47,909 nucleotides of DNA from an uncultured bacterium (GCA_913053845.1 CAJXGD010000013.1:1-47909); one strand, 5' to 3'; numbered from the stretch's first letter, positions 34,456 through 43,309 are shown. The notes: generated by a model not told the origin, from the sequence alone. Made by a program: numbers and translations.

Positions 34456-34812
34456 TTACAGACCGATGCGCCGCACACCCGCCTCGTCGAAGCCGAAATA
34501 ATGGCCGATCTCGTGCATCACCGTCTGGCGCACCTGCTCCATAATCTGCTGCTCGCCCTGGCAAATAGCCTCAATATTGCGCTGATAGATGGAGATAACG
34601 TCCGGATAGGGATAGGCATTCCAAACGCTGCGCTGCGAGCGTGGCACCCCCTGATAGAGACCCAAGAGCAGTTGGCCGGGGTGTTCATCTGCCAGATCGG
34701 GCGGGGGCAGATCTTCAACTATGATAGCTACGTTCTCCAGTTTAGCGCGGAAGAACTGCGGCAAGGCGGCCACCGCCTGCTCGACCAGTTCGGTGAACCG
34801 TTCGCTGGTCAT
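34456..34812 (-). CDS. small zincin-like metallopeptidase
   Basis: 118 residues of the minimal MMP-like family. The zinc motif HEIGHYFGFDE sits near the C terminus (HExxHxxGxxD), with PYPDVISIYQRNIE as the preceding edge strand. Cytoplasmic, substrate unknown. It is the last gene of the panB-panE-tig-clpP run, 12 bases after clpP. A chaperone-protease context hints at protein quality control (inference). Confidence 0.85.
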   Translation of the reverse strand: MTSERFTELVEQAVAALPQFFRAKLENVAIIVEDLPPPDLADEHPGQLLLGLYQGVPRSQRSVWNAYPYPDVISIYQRNIEAICQGEQQIMEQVRQTVMHEIGHYFGFDEAGVRRIGL

Positions 34813-34824
34813 GGCTGGCCGGTA

Positions 34825-35442
34825 TTAGCCGCTGGCCGGCGGCTCGGCCTTGCGCGAGCCGATGATCTCGTCAATTAGACCATATTCAAGAGCTTCTTGG
34901 GCGCTCATGAAGAAGTCGCGGTCGGTGTCCTTCTCGATCCGCTCCAGCGATTGACCGGTGTGGTGCACCAGCAACTGGTTGATGCGCTCACGCGCCTTGA
35001 GCAGCTCCTCGGCATGGATCTTGACATCGGAGGCCTGTCCTTGTGCGGCGCCCAGCGGCTGATGCATGTGGATGCGCGAGTTGGGCAGCGCCAGCCGTTT
35101 GCCCTTGGTGCCCGCGGTCAGCAGGATGGTGGCCATGCTAGCCGCTTGGCCGATACAGATCGTCGAGACCTCAGAGCGTATATACTGCAAGGTGTCGTAG
35201 ATCGCCAGGCCGGCGGTGATCACCCCGCCCGGACTGTTAATGAAAAGCTGAATATCTCGCTCCGGGTCCTTGGAGTCCAAAAAGAGCAACTGGGCGACCA
35301 CCAAGTTGGCCGTATGATCTTCAATGGGACCTTGCACGAAGACAATGCGATCTTCCAACAAACGAGAATAGATGTCATAAGTGCGCTCATATTGACCGGT
35401 GCGATCTATCACGAAAGGTATCTGCAAACGCTCAGCACTCAC
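34825..35442 (-). CDS. clpP: ATP-dependent Clp protease proteolytic subunit
   Basis: 205 residues, complete. Catalytic Ser in [11 protein letters not shown], His in RIHMHQPLG, Asp in TDRDFFMS. N-terminal loop [19 protein letters not shown] and [20 protein letters not shown] are typical. Starts with GTG overlapping the trigger factor stop (GTGA), so translation of the two is coupled. No clpX lies in this window. Confidence 0.95.
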   Translation of the reverse strand: MSAERLQIPFVIDRTGQYERTYDIYSRLLEDRIVFVQGPIEDHTANLVVAQLLFLDSKDPERDIQLFINSPGGVITAGLAIYDTLQYIRSEVSTICIGQAASMATILLTAGTKGKRLALPNSRIHMHQPLGAAQGQASDVKIHAEELLKARERINQLLVHHTGQSLERIEKDTDRDFFMSAQEALEYGLIDEIIGSRKAEPPASG

Positions 35443-36662
35443 GATTGTTCCCCCTCATCGGCTGCATCATCGGCCTTGATGATCTTCGCTTTCTCCAGCA
35501 ACAACTCCAGCGCTCGCTCATCGTTCTGCGTCGCCCGCAGCCCCTCCAGCCGTCCTTCGCGTTCCAGCAACGCCTTGAACTTGATGGGGTTCATCTGTTG
35601 ACTCTGGGCCTGCTCCTTGAGGTAGGCCTCAAACTCCTCATCGCTGAGCTTGAGCCCTTCTTGCTCCTCAATGGCTTCCAGCACCCGTTGGCGCTTGAGC
35701 TGTGCGCGGATGGACTCTTTGAATTCGGTCAGCTCCGCCTCCTCGAGCTGCTGCTCATCGGCCCGTTGGAGCTCGGCCTGAGCCAATTGGTCCACCAGGC
35801 GCGTAGGGATAGGCACCTCCGACTTGGCAATGACCGCATCGAGCACGGCGCGCTTGAGCGCCGCCTGCCGCGCTTGCTCGTGCTCATGCTCCAATTCCTG
35901 ATGCACCTGAGCCACCAGCTCCGTGGCGCCGTCATGGCCCAAGGTCTGGGCCAGGTCGTCCAAGTCCGGCCGCTCGATCCGCTCGATGGCCACGATCTCC
36001 AGCGGCCCTTCCATCTGGTCCAAGGGCAAGCGGACAACATCGCCGATCAGGTGGCCGAGCAACGCCGCACTAAAATGTTCCGGGCGCGCCTGCAACTGAT
36101 AGGTATCACCGTGCCCCGGCCGCCGAACCCGCACCATGTCCTCGACCTCCACCTTGGCTCCTGGCTGATCCTTAGGTACCAGAGTAGCGTTTTGTAAGCG
36201 CAATTCCTCCAGCTCATTGTCAATCTCGGTCTGGCTCACCGGCTCAAGGGGCAGATCGGGCACCTCGAGGCCAGCATAGTCTGCCACCACCGGCCGAGGG
36301 AATATCTCCAGCTTGGCCGAGAATCGGAAAGGCTGACCGCTGCTAAACTCCTTGGTCTCCGTCTCCGGGGGCACGATCGGTTGCAGTTCAGCCTCTTGCA
36401 GGACCTCCGGCAGCACTTGGCCGATCAGCTCTCGTTGGACATCTTCGGCGAGAAAGTCCTCGCCAAAGCGGGCTTCGATCAGGCTGCGCGGGACATGCCC
36501 GCGGCGAAAACCGGGCAACTCGATCTCGCGGACCGCCTGGCGATAGCTCTCTTCCAGTTTGCGCTTAACCTGCTCGGCCGGGACGGTCACCTGCACCAGA
36601 TATTCGGTGTCGCTTAGCTTTTCGACGCTGTGCTCCACTTGAGTGCTTTCTTCTAAGCTCAT
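35439..36662 (-). CDS. tig: trigger factor
   Basis: 407 residues. Ribosome-binding N domain with the [17 protein letters not shown] signature, a shortened central region where the FKBP prolyl-isomerase domain sits ([16 protein letters not shown] to about residue 225), and a long helical C-terminal chaperone domain. Binds nascent chains at the ribosome exit tunnel. The tig-clpP order is widespread in bacteria. The PPIase part looks reduced or diverged compared with E. coli (432 residues). Confidence 0.9.
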   Translation of the reverse strand: MSLEESTQVEHSVEKLSDTEYLVQVTVPAEQVKRKLEESYRQAVREIELPGFRRGHVPRSLIEARFGEDFLAEDVQRELIGQVLPEVLQEAELQPIVPPETETKEFSSGQPFRFSAKLEIFPRPVVADYAGLEVPDLPLEPVSQTEIDNELEELRLQNATLVPKDQPGAKVEVEDMVRVRRPGHGDTYQLQARPEHFSAALLGHLIGDVVRLPLDQMEGPLEIVAIERIERPDLDDLAQTLGHDGATELVAQVHQELEHEHEQARQAALKRAVLDAVIAKSEVPIPTRLVDQLAQAELQRADEQQLEEAELTEFKESIRAQLKRQRVLEAIEEQEGLKLSDEEFEAYLKEQAQSQQMNPIKFKALLEREGRLEGLRATQNDERALELLLEKAKIIKADDAADEGEQS

Positions 36663-36669
36663 ACGCAGA

Positions 36670-37614
36670 TTATACCCGATGGTGGCGCGCTTGCCGAGTG
36701 CTTCCGGCCACCAACGCCCAGAGCAAGCGATTCAAGGGTAGCGACCGTCCTCGGCGCCGACCCTCCTCAAGCAAGGCACCGGTGATAAAATCTATCTCAG
36801 TGCGCTTGCCCCCCCGCAGGTCTTGGAGCATCGAAGAGATATTGCCAGATGTCGCACGACAAACTTGCTCCACGCGGGCGACCGCCTCCTCCGGCGAGAG
36901 CCTGACGCCATGCTGTCGGGCCAAGGGCAGCGCTTCGGCGATGATGTCGGAGAGTATCACCCTCAGAGTGGGCTCCTCCACCAGGCGACCGTTGGGGAGA
37001 TCGAGGAGCGCCGTCAGAGGGTTGATCGCGGCGTTGACCAATAGTTTTTCCCAGAGCACAGCTTCGAGCTGCCGTGTGAAGCCGGCCGGGAGACCAGCTC
37101 TACCCAGCGCAGCGATGATCTCTTGGGCCTGTGGCTGGGGAGGCTGAGCCACACCGGGCAGCAGGCCCAAGAGAGTCGGACCCTGCCCGGCCCAGCGGAT
37201 CCTGCCTGGCTCCAGCAGCGTTGCCCCTTGAGCGGTGCTGCCACGCAGCAGGCGTGCCGTTGGCACAAAGCGGGCGATGATCTCCTCGCTGCCCAGACCG
37301 TTTTGCAGGCTGAGCGCCCAGCTCTGCGGGCCGATTAGCGGGCGCACGCCCTCCAGAGCAGCCTTCGTATCGTAGGCTTTGACGAACAGGCCCAAGAGAT
37401 CAACCGGCGGCTCGATCTCGCTCAGATCGGTGGTCGCCGATACCTGGATGCGCCAAACAGCTTTATCAGTCTCGATGAGCAGGCCCCGGGCCCGAATGGC
37501 CTCGATGTGGGCTCGAAACGAAGGGTTATACAGCCAAACTTTCTCTCCGCTGCGAGCCAGCAGGCCGCCGAAGAGGCTGCCCAGCGCGCCCGCACCGACG
37601 ATGACGATGTGCAT
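36670..37614 (-). CDS. panE: 2-dehydropantoate 2-reductase
   Basis: 314 residues from the ATG at 37614 (MHIVIVGAGALGSLFGGLLA); a GTG at 37638 is in frame but lies inside a palindromic repeat. Rossmann NADPH motif GAGALG at the start; QNGLGSEEII and the catalytic Lys in LWEKLLVNAAINPLTALL. It reduces ketopantoate to pantoate for coenzyme A. It follows panB by 36 bases on the same strand, so the two consecutive pantothenate steps are encoded together. Confidence 0.9.
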   Translation of the reverse strand: MHIVIVGAGALGSLFGGLLARSGEKVWLYNPSFRAHIEAIRARGLLIETDKAVWRIQVSATTDLSEIEPPVDLLGLFVKAYDTKAALEGVRPLIGPQSWALSLQNGLGSEEIIARFVPTARLLRGSTAQGATLLEPGRIRWAGQGPTLLGLLPGVAQPPQPQAQEIIAALGRAGLPAGFTRQLEAVLWEKLLVNAAINPLTALLDLPNGRLVEEPTLRVILSDIIAEALPLARQHGVRLSPEEAVARVEQVCRATSGNISSMLQDLRGGKRTEIDFITGALLEEGRRRGRSLPLNRLLWALVAGSTRQARHHRV

Positions 37615-37628
37615 GGAGCCTATCCCCA

Positions 37629-37654
37629 GGGCAACCACAAGGGGTTGCCCCTAC
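37629..37654. repeat. REP-like palindrome between panB and panE
   Basis: GGGCAACC, 6-base loop, GGTTGCCC, followed by CTAC. The stop codon of panB (TAG, 37651-37653) is part of the flanking CTAC. Related in form to the hairpin at 5101-5118. Confidence 0.55.
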
Positions 37655-38496
37655 TGGCCGGCCAGCTTGTCTATGACCTCTTGGTCCATAGAGAAGCTGT
37701 GTTCCTCTAGCAGCGGAAACTCTTTCGCCTTGACCTCCTGACGATAGGAGACGAGCGCCTGCTCGATCAGCTCGGCCAAGTTGAGATAGCGCTTGGCAAA
37801 CTTGATCTTCAACTCGGAGAGCCCCAGCAGGTCATGGCTCACCAGCACCTGACCATCGCAATAGGGGCCGGCGCCGATCCCGATGGTGAGAATCTTCAGC
37901 CGCCGGGTGATCAACTGAGCCAATTGCCAGGGGATTTTCTCCAGTACCAGTGCGAAGGCTCCGGCCGCCTCCAGCGCCAGCGCGTCGGCCAGCAATTGGC
38001 GGGCGCGGGGCTCATCGCGGCCTTGCACGCCGTAGCCGCCCAACTGTGAGACCCGCTGCGGGGTGAGGCCGATGTGGCCCATGACCGCGATGCCGGCCCG
38101 CTCCAGCGCCTCGACGCGCCCGGCCATCACCGCACCGCCTTCCAGCTTGACCGCCTCCGCCCCGGCCTCCTTGAGGAAGCGTCCCGCGTTGGCGATCGCC
38201 TGCTCATCGGAGCTGTTGTAAGACAAGAAGGGCATGTCGCCCACCAGCAGCGCTCGCCGCACGCCGCGGCGTACGGCGCGGGTGTGGTGCAGCATCTCCT
38301 CCATGGTCACCGGCAGGGTGCTCCGGTAGCCCAGCACGTTGTTGGCCACCGAATCGCCCACCAGCACGATCTCGATCCCCGCCCGGTCGCAGAGCTGCGC
38401 CAGGGGATAATCATAGGCGGTCAGCGAGGTGATCGGCTCGCCGGCAACCTTCATCGCCTGCAACTTCGGGATGGTAACTTTCTCATCGGCCTTCAT
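37651..38496 (-). CDS. panB: 3-methyl-2-oxobutanoate hydroxymethyltransferase
   Basis: 281 residues, TIM-barrel enzyme making ketopantoate from ketoisovalerate and methylenetetrahydrofolate. Signatures: SLTAYDYPLAQLCDRAGIE, VGDSVANNVLGY, LVGDMPFLSY, AEAVKLEGG, GHIGLTPQ, and GIGAGPYCDGQVLVSHDLLG. Complete, first gene of the minus-strand run that continues with panE. Confidence 0.94.
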   Translation of the reverse strand: MKADEKVTIPKLQAMKVAGEPITSLTAYDYPLAQLCDRAGIEIVLVGDSVANNVLGYRSTLPVTMEEMLHHTRAVRRGVRRALLVGDMPFLSYNSSDEQAIANAGRFLKEAGAEAVKLEGGAVMAGRVEALERAGIAVMGHIGLTPQRVSQLGGYGVQGRDEPRARQLLADALALEAAGAFALVLEKIPWQLAQLITRRLKILTIGIGAGPYCDGQVLVSHDLLGLSELKIKFAKRYLNLAELIEQALVSYRQEVKAKEFPLLEEHSFSMDQEVIDKLAGQ

Positions 38497-38597
38497 GGTG
38501 GTTTTATCTTACTCTCCCAGGGGGCGCTCAGGCAATCTTGCGTTTGCCAGATAGCCGGCGGCCAATTATGATGATGCCCACAAGAGGGGGTGTCTAG

Positions 38598-38921
38598 ATG
38601 CAACTGGGGCTCTTATGGATTGGCCTGGTGGGCCAGGCCGGAGGTGGGTCAGATGGTCTGCGCGGCTTTTTTGATCAAGCGCTCACCTTTCTCTATACGG
38701 CGGCCCATTGGCTGGGCCAAGTAGTGGAAAATATCGTGCAGGCGATCGTCGGCTATGCGTTGCCAACAGATCTGATTGACCCTATCGGCTTTCTCATTCT
38801 ACTAACTATCTTTCTGGCCATCTCCGAGATCGCCAAGCGGCTGGCCTGGGTGATCGTGGTGGCCGGCTGGGTGCTGATCGTGGTTCGCATCGTGATGGAG
38901 GTCTTGAGAACCCACGGCTAA
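38598..38921 (+). CDS. small membrane protein of unknown function
   Basis: 107 residues. Not recognised. A hydrophobic N terminus, an amphipathic middle, then two likely membrane helices (PIGFLILLTIFLAI and LAWVIVVAGWVLIVVRIV) with SEIAKR between them. It stands alone between two minus-strand operons with its own direction. A weak ribosome binding site (GAGGGGGTG) precedes the ATG. Confidence 0.55.
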   Translation: MQLGLLWIGLVGQAGGGSDGLRGFFDQALTFLYTAAHWLGQVVENIVQAIVGYALPTDLIDPIGFLILLTIFLAISEIAKRLAWVIVVAGWVLIVVRIVMEVLRTHG

Positions 38922-38984
38922 CTAGAGAACAAGCCTTGGTCAAACCTCATCGCCAATTGGCGCGTTCATCAGGGTACCTGGCCT

Positions 38985-40382
38985 TCAGCTTGACCCATCT
39001 ATCAGACGATAAACCTCGGGCCAATCGGCGATGTAATGCTTAGCTTCCGGAGGCAAAACCAGCGCCCCGCCTGGTCCGCCCAGCCGTCCGATGATCTGTG
39101 GCTGATGGCCCAGCACTTCCAACTCCGTGCCCAGGCGTTCGATCAGCGCCGGCGCACCGATCAAGGCCAGCGCCCCGTTGGTGCCAGCAGTGCCGTTGGG
39201 CAGCAAGAAGTTTTCTGAAGACTCCCGCACCAAAGCTTCGTTGGAGAGAGGTAGGCGCTCTAGCACTACATCACGACCCACCCGCTCGGCCAACTCGCGG
39301 AAGACGTCAACGCCCGGCCCAGAGATATCGGTCGTGGCCTTAATATGGCGCTCTGCAGCGAAAGGTTCGCCCATCTCAGGGGAGAAACGTTGGATCAGCC
39401 GGCCTACATCGAGATTGGGCCTTCTCATTACAGCTATGTGCTCGTCCACCGCGCGTTGCAGCTCCACTCGCGAACGACCCAAGCTATGCCCAGTGCCATC
39501 GCCGGTCATCAACTGCTCGATCAGCAGGTTGATCGGTGCCAGGTCTCCGAAGGAGCGATGGACCAAGATCAAATCCCCCTGGAGTATCCGGTCGTAAAAC
39601 GTAGGCAGTTGCCGCGACGAAGCACCAAAGACGGTCGCACCGATCAGCAAGGTACTTTCGGAGATAGGCTCTTGCCGATGATAGACGAAGCCGTATTTTC
39701 GGCAAAAATTACTCATGTTTTCGGCGATCTGCGCGGCCAGCGAGCCGCTGGGCGCGGCATAGAAGGGATAGACCTGGATATCCTCGACGGCCCCCAGGCT
39801 GAAGAGATCGTTGAGCGCGTTGCTAAGCGCCACTTCGCTCTGCTCCGGCGCGCCCAGCTCGCGGGTGGGATCAATGAGTTGAATCGTATCGTTGTTGGCC
39901 ACCTGCCAGCCGGGCCGAGCTGCGCCGGCAGAGCGATAGAAGTCAAAATGCACGAACTCATCGTCTGGAGTGTAAGCTTCGATGGTGTGCCCCTTGCCGA
40001 TCTGCAGGCCGGCCCCCTGGGCCAGCAGCGCCCGGTAGAATGCTAGCCAGCGCCGGGCCAGCTCTCTGGCGCTCTGGGGTCGATAGACGGAGCTGACGGT
40101 CACCGCCCGACGCTCATCGCCCGGAGCCAAGGGCACTACCTGCTGCGCATCAAAGCGATAGATGCGCCGCTCGAAGGACAGCTCCGCCGAGCGGGGAAAG
40201 ATGTCTGCATCTTCGCGCCGGGCCAGCCGCAGTCCCAATGCTTCCAGCTCGGGACGGATCGCCCGCAGGGCAGGATAGACCACCCGTTGCAGGTCAAGCT
40301 TTACCGCGCAGCCGCAGGCCAGCCGATGGGGGTCCAGCTTCAGCCGGCCAATGCTCGCTTCAACTTCACTCCATTCTTTCAA
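38985..40382 (-). CDS. SelD/AIR-synthase-like protein of a sulfur gene cluster
   Basis: 465 residues. The N terminus has RLACGCAVKLDL, resembling the Cys-rich loop of selenophosphate synthetase (GCGCK). Later GDLILVHRSFGDLAPIN and TGDGTGHSLG fit the AIR-synthase/SelD fold. The likely chemistry is phosphoryl transfer from ATP to a small (sulfur or selenium) substrate. Its overlap with cysteine synthase, and tusA and dsrE upstream in the operon, favour sulfur. TTG start inside a TTGA overlap with the cysteine synthase stop. No other selenocysteine genes are in the window. The exact role is unknown. Confidence 0.6.
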   Translation of the reverse strand: MKEWSEVEASIGRLKLDPHRLACGCAVKLDLQRVVYPALRAIRPELEALGLRLARREDADIFPRSAELSFERRIYRFDAQQVVPLAPGDERRAVTVSSVYRPQSARELARRWLAFYRALLAQGAGLQIGKGHTIEAYTPDDEFVHFDFYRSAGAARPGWQVANNDTIQLIDPTRELGAPEQSEVALSNALNDLFSLGAVEDIQVYPFYAAPSGSLAAQIAENMSNFCRKYGFVYHRQEPISESTLLIGATVFGASSRQLPTFYDRILQGDLILVHRSFGDLAPINLLIEQLMTGDGTGHSLGRSRVELQRAVDEHIAVMRRPNLDVGRLIQRFSPEMGEPFAAERHIKATTDISGPGVDVFRELAERVGRDVVLERLPLSNEALVRESSENFLLPNGTAGTNGALALIGAPALIERLGTELEVLGHQPQIIGRLGGPGGALVLPPEAKHYIADWPEVYRLIDGSS

Positions 40383-41371
40383 GAGCGCCTCCTTGAAAAC
40401 GTATCGGTCGAGAGATAGCGCGCGCCTTCATCGGGCAAACAGATGACTATGTTAGCCTTGCGTCTTCGTTCTCTGGTCTCTTTTGCCAGCTTGAGGGCTG
40501 CCCGCCAGGCCGCCCCTGAAGAAGGCCCCAGCAAAAGCCCCTGAGAGCGGGCCAGCTCGCGCGCCCCCGCCTTAGCCTCGGCATCGCTGATCTCTATCAC
40601 CCGGTCTATCCGACGCTCGTCATAGATCGCCGGGCGCGCTTCGCCCTCCGGACGCCTCAGCCCCATGATCCATTCTTCTGGCCAGACGGCGATGACTTCA
40701 ATATCAGGATTCGTTTCCTTGAGGCGCCTCGAGACGCCCATCAGCGTCCCGGTGGTACCGGAAGGGGCGATAAAGTAGTTGATTTGAGGACACTGCTCCA
40801 GAATCTCCGCCCCGGTGGTCAGATAATGTGCCCAAGCGTTGACCGGGTTCTCATGCTGGGCCAGCCAGCAGTAGGCCGGATCCTGGCTTAGGGCACGGGC
40901 GGCCTCCACCGCCCCATCGGTGCCCCGCTCCGCCGGCGTGAGTTCTACCTTGGCCCCATAGGCAGCGATCAGGTGTCGGCGCTCCTCGCTGACATTGGCC
41001 GGCATGAAGATCGTGACCGGATAGTGTAAGACCGCGCCGATCATCGCCAGGGCGATGCCGGTATTGCCCGAAGTGCCTTCTATCAAAGTCACTCCCGGCC
41101 CCAGCCGCCCGAGCTCCAGGGCCTCGGCGATCAGATAAAGCACGATGCGATCTTTGAGCGAACCCGAAGGATTGCGCCCCTCCAATTTGGCCCAGAGCGC
41201 TATATCCAGCCTCGGCGAGGGCAGTGGCAAGAGCGGCGTCCGGCCGATCCGCGTTATGACAGAACCGGGATGGGCTGCTAATAATTGGCTGACTCGCCGG
41301 TCAAGCCACGCCAGCATCTCTCGCTGGTCCGGTGTGAGTGGGGCGGCCAATACAGTTGGCGTTGCGCTCAT
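40379..41371 (-). CDS. cysteine synthase family PLP enzyme
   Basis: 330 residues, fold-type II PLP enzyme. The PLP lysine is in GRNPSGSLKDRIV, the substrate loop in EGTSGNTGIALA, and the phosphate-binding loop in PSGTTGTLMG; PSSGAAWRAALK holds the pyrimidine-contacting Ser. About 30 extra N-terminal residues precede the usual start of CysK/CysM. Makes cysteine from an activated serine and sulfide or a sulfur carrier. With tusA and dsrE in the operon, a carrier-fed variant is possible (inference). Overlaps both neighbours by 4 bases. Confidence 0.85.
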   Translation of the reverse strand: MSATPTVLAAPLTPDQREMLAWLDRRVSQLLAAHPGSVITRIGRTPLLPLPSPRLDIALWAKLEGRNPSGSLKDRIVLYLIAEALELGRLGPGVTLIEGTSGNTGIALAMIGAVLHYPVTIFMPANVSEERRHLIAAYGAKVELTPAERGTDGAVEAARALSQDPAYCWLAQHENPVNAWAHYLTTGAEILEQCPQINYFIAPSGTTGTLMGVSRRLKETNPDIEVIAVWPEEWIMGLRRPEGEARPAIYDERRIDRVIEISDAEAKAGARELARSQGLLLGPSSGAAWRAALKLAKETRERRRKANIVICLPDEGARYLSTDTFSRRRS

Positions 41372-42156
41372 CCGACGCTCCTTTCCAAGCTCTTGGTCTG
41401 GGGATTGAGCTCCTGCCAGAGCCGACGGGTGATCCGGCTGAACTCGGCCGACCAGCGCAGCTCCGGCAGCGAGCGCTTCCGGTCCAGCTCGATTTTGTGC
41501 TCGGCCACCACCCGGCCCGGCCTGGCGCTGAGCACGATCACCCGTTCGGCGAGCAGCACGGCCTCTTCGAGGTCATGGGTGACCAGCAGAAAAGTCTGGT
41601 GCGTCTCACGCCAGAGCCGGCGAAGCTCCTCTTGCAGGACCAGCCGCGTCTGGGCGTCCAAGCTGCCCAAGGGCTCATCGAGGGCGATCAGCTCCGGATC
41701 GTAGATCAGCGTGCGGACCAGGCTGACCCGCTGGCGCATCCCGCCGGAGAGCTCGTGGGGATAACTGCGCTCGAAGCCGGCCAACCCGAAGCGCTCCAGC
41801 ATCTCCAATGCTTGCCGCCGGCGCACCTGCCGGGGCAGGCCGTGCAGTTCCAGGGGCAACTCGACATTGGCCAAGACGGTGCGCCAGGGTAGCAGTGTGT
41901 CCCGCTGGGTCAGATAGCCCAAGGCGCCCCGACGGCGCAGTCGCCCATCCCAATGGATTATGCCGCTCTGGCGGGCTCCGGGGGGCAACAGGCCGGCCAG
42001 GGCGCCCAGCAGCGTCGTCTTGCCGCAGCCAGATGGCCCGATGATCGCCACAAACTCCCCCGCACGCATCTGCAGATTAACCTCGGCCAGCGCCTGGAAC
42101 TGGCCATCCTGCCCGGGATAAGATATGCCCAGTCGCTCAACTTCCAAGAGGCACAC
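41368..42156 (-). CDS. ABC transporter ATP-binding protein (NitT/TauT/SsuB type)
   Basis: 262 residues. Walker A GPSGCGKTTLL, Q-loop YLTQRDTLLPWRTV, signature LSGGMRQRVSLVRTL, Walker B LIALDEPLGSLDAQ, H-loop LVTHDLEEAVLL. This subtype energises uptake of nitrate, sulfonate, taurine or similar. In this sulfur operon a sulfonate-type substrate is likely. Its permease and binding protein are not intact here (see 42137-42421). GTG start. Confidence 0.9.
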   Translation of the reverse strand: MCLLEVERLGISYPGQDGQFQALAEVNLQMRAGEFVAIIGPSGCGKTTLLGALAGLLPPGARQSGIIHWDGRLRRRGALGYLTQRDTLLPWRTVLANVELPLELHGLPRQVRRRQALEMLERFGLAGFERSYPHELSGGMRQRVSLVRTLIYDPELIALDEPLGSLDAQTRLVLQEELRRLWRETHQTFLLVTHDLEEAVLLAERVIVLSARPGRVVAEHKIELDRKRSLPELRWSAEFSRITRRLWQELNPQTKSLERSVG

Positions 42157-42421
42157 GAGCGATCACCTGCCTGCTCTTCCAAGCGCCGGCCTGGCGCTCC
42201 AGTCGCCGCAACGCTATATCTGCGAGAATACCCCAGACAGCCAAGAGGAGCAAGATAGCCAAGGCGCGGTTGGTCTGCAAAAAGCCCTCAGCGAAGCCGA
42301 TCTTGACCGGTGTGCCGCCTTGGGCGCTCAAGGGGAAGGCACCGCCCAGCGTCAGAGCCAGCGTCCCTCCCAGTGCTCGCAGGAAGCTCCGGCGAGTCAA
42401 ACTTCCAAATGTCTGGCTCAT
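42137..42421 (-). pseudogene. deletion fusion of ABC substrate-binding protein start and permease end
   Basis: 94 codons. The first about 42 residues are the Tat-like signal peptide and first strand of a binding protein (TRRSFLRALGGTLAL, then TPVKIGF). From about residue 46 the text is the last membrane helix and tail of an ABC permease (NRALAILLLLAVWGILADI, then LRRLERQAGAWKSR). Between them most of both genes, roughly 1.5 kb, is missing. The remaining frame is open by chance, and the chimera cannot do either job. Either a real deletion or an assembly error. Confidence 0.75.
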
Positions 42422-42444
42422 CGTAAATCATTGCTCCTTCCAAG

Positions 42445-42813
42445 CTAAATAAATGATAGGAGCGTGTCGGGGCCGACCGGCTTGAGGTTGAGCAAGAAAC
42501 CGGTTACGTCCTCGATCTTAACCCCCTTATCTAAGAGATCTTCGGTGATGCCCTGCTGTTCCAGCATCTCTCTGGAAGGGGCGCAGGCCGAGATGCTCAC
42601 GCCGCCTTTGAGGGCATCTTGCAGATACTGTGCGATGGGGGGCATGCCCGGCAGCTCGATGCTCCGGCGCCGCTCTGGGTGCAGTACATCCAAGCCCCCC
42701 ATGGTACAATAGAGATGCACCTCATCGCCCATCGTGGCCGCGGCCAGGGCGAAAGTGAGCGCAGGATAGGCCCGCTCGGGATCGTTTGAGAGCAAGACCA
42801 AGTGTAATTTCAT
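42445..42813 (-). CDS. DsrE/DsrF-like sulfur-relay protein
   Basis: 122 residues from the ATG at 42813; a longer open frame exists but runs into tusA. DsrE-type fold: KLHLVLLSNDPERAYPALTFA, GDEVHLYCTMGG, and a conserved Cys in SISACAPSREML. Such proteins carry persulfide sulfur with TusA partners. Starts 2 bases after the tusA stop. Confidence 0.8.
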   Translation of the reverse strand: MKLHLVLLSNDPERAYPALTFALAAATMGDEVHLYCTMGGLDVLHPERRRSIELPGMPPIAQYLQDALKGGVSISACAPSREMLEQQGITEDLLDKGVKIEDVTGFLLNLKPVGPDTLLSFI

Positions 42814-42815
42814 GG

Positions 42816-43073
42816 CTAGCTGCCTCCTTTTTCCAGGACGATGGCCCAATCTGAATCTGAGAGCTTTGCGGTCGAGATCACTCGGTGGCCTTGCAATCGG
42901 GCCCAGCGGGGGATGGTCTCCAGCGCGGCCGGATGATCGAGCCAGACCTCCAGGCGTTCTCCGCTGGGGAGCCGATCGAGATCTTTTTTGGTCAACACCA
43001 GATTGTAGGGACAGACCTGCCCACGGGCATCGAGCCGATGGGCAACGCCAACTGCCGTTGCGCTCATGCACAC
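42816..43073 (-). CDS. TusA-family sulfur carrier protein
   Basis: 85 residues. The TusA core LDARGQVCPYNLVLTKKDLDRL carries the active CP dipeptide (CPYN), followed by ERLEVWLDHPAALETIPRW. The active Cys holds a persulfide passed between DsrE-like proteins and biosynthetic enzymes. First full gene of the operon. A second ATG two codons in is also possible. Confidence 0.88.
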   Translation of the reverse strand: MCMSATAVGVAHRLDARGQVCPYNLVLTKKDLDRLPSGERLEVWLDHPAALETIPRWARLQGHRVISTAKLSDSDWAIVLEKGGS

Positions 43074-43203
43074 ACCACCTCGTTCAGGTATTTATTTGCG
43101 AATGGGAAGCTGAAACGCACCCACAGCGAACTTAGAGGGAACTTTAACTCACAGGGAAGAACAACAGGGAAAGGAAAGGCTGGTACGACCCCGACAAAGG
43201 CAA

Positions 43204-43248
43204 TCACCGATGCTGATAATCAGCTTGACAAAGGCGACCACCGCTCAT
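43204..43248 (-). CDS. possible leader peptide upstream of tusA
   Basis: 14 codons (MSGGRLCQADYQHR) behind an excellent AAGGAGG, 26 nt after the predicted start of transcription. Translation is well supported by the ribosome binding site; a regulatory role, for example sensing of cysteinyl-tRNA through its one Cys codon, is only a possibility. Confidence 0.35.
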   Translation of the reverse strand: MSGGRLCQADYQHR

Positions 43249-43280
43249 TTTATAACCCTCCTTGAGGACGAAGTTGGCGA

Positions 43281-43309
43281 ATTATAACACGGGCAATCCG
43301 GAGTGTCAA
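43281..43309 (-). promoter_or_regulatory. perfect consensus promoter of the tusA-dsrE-cys operon
   Basis: On the minus strand TTGACA (43304-43309) and TATAAT (43281-43286) with exactly 17 bases between. Transcription should start near 43274, leaving a leader of about 200 nt. Confidence 0.7.

Noticed and set aside
34390..34470. Possible start of a DGR reverse transcriptase (a SHIGNLGLQ-like text after the TR)
   Set aside because: The resemblance is a few residues only and the frame runs straight into the opposite-strand metallopeptidase end; no RT motifs (such as the Y-x-D-D box) follow.
33120..34478. Long minus-strand frame of 452 codons opposite the DGR target
   Set aside because: Composition is Arg/Pro/His-rich without family resemblance, and it runs through the VR, the TR and the hairpins; it is a shadow of the GC-rich plus-strand gene.
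38953..38970. CGCCAATTGGCG palindrome between the small membrane protein and the SelD-like gene
   Set aside because: A short single palindrome between convergent genes with no T run; too weak to call a terminator or an operator.
42814..43071. N-terminal extension of the DsrE-like protein in one long frame
   Set aside because: It is the tusA gene read in another frame; the ATG at 42813 gives a normal-length DsrE-like protein.
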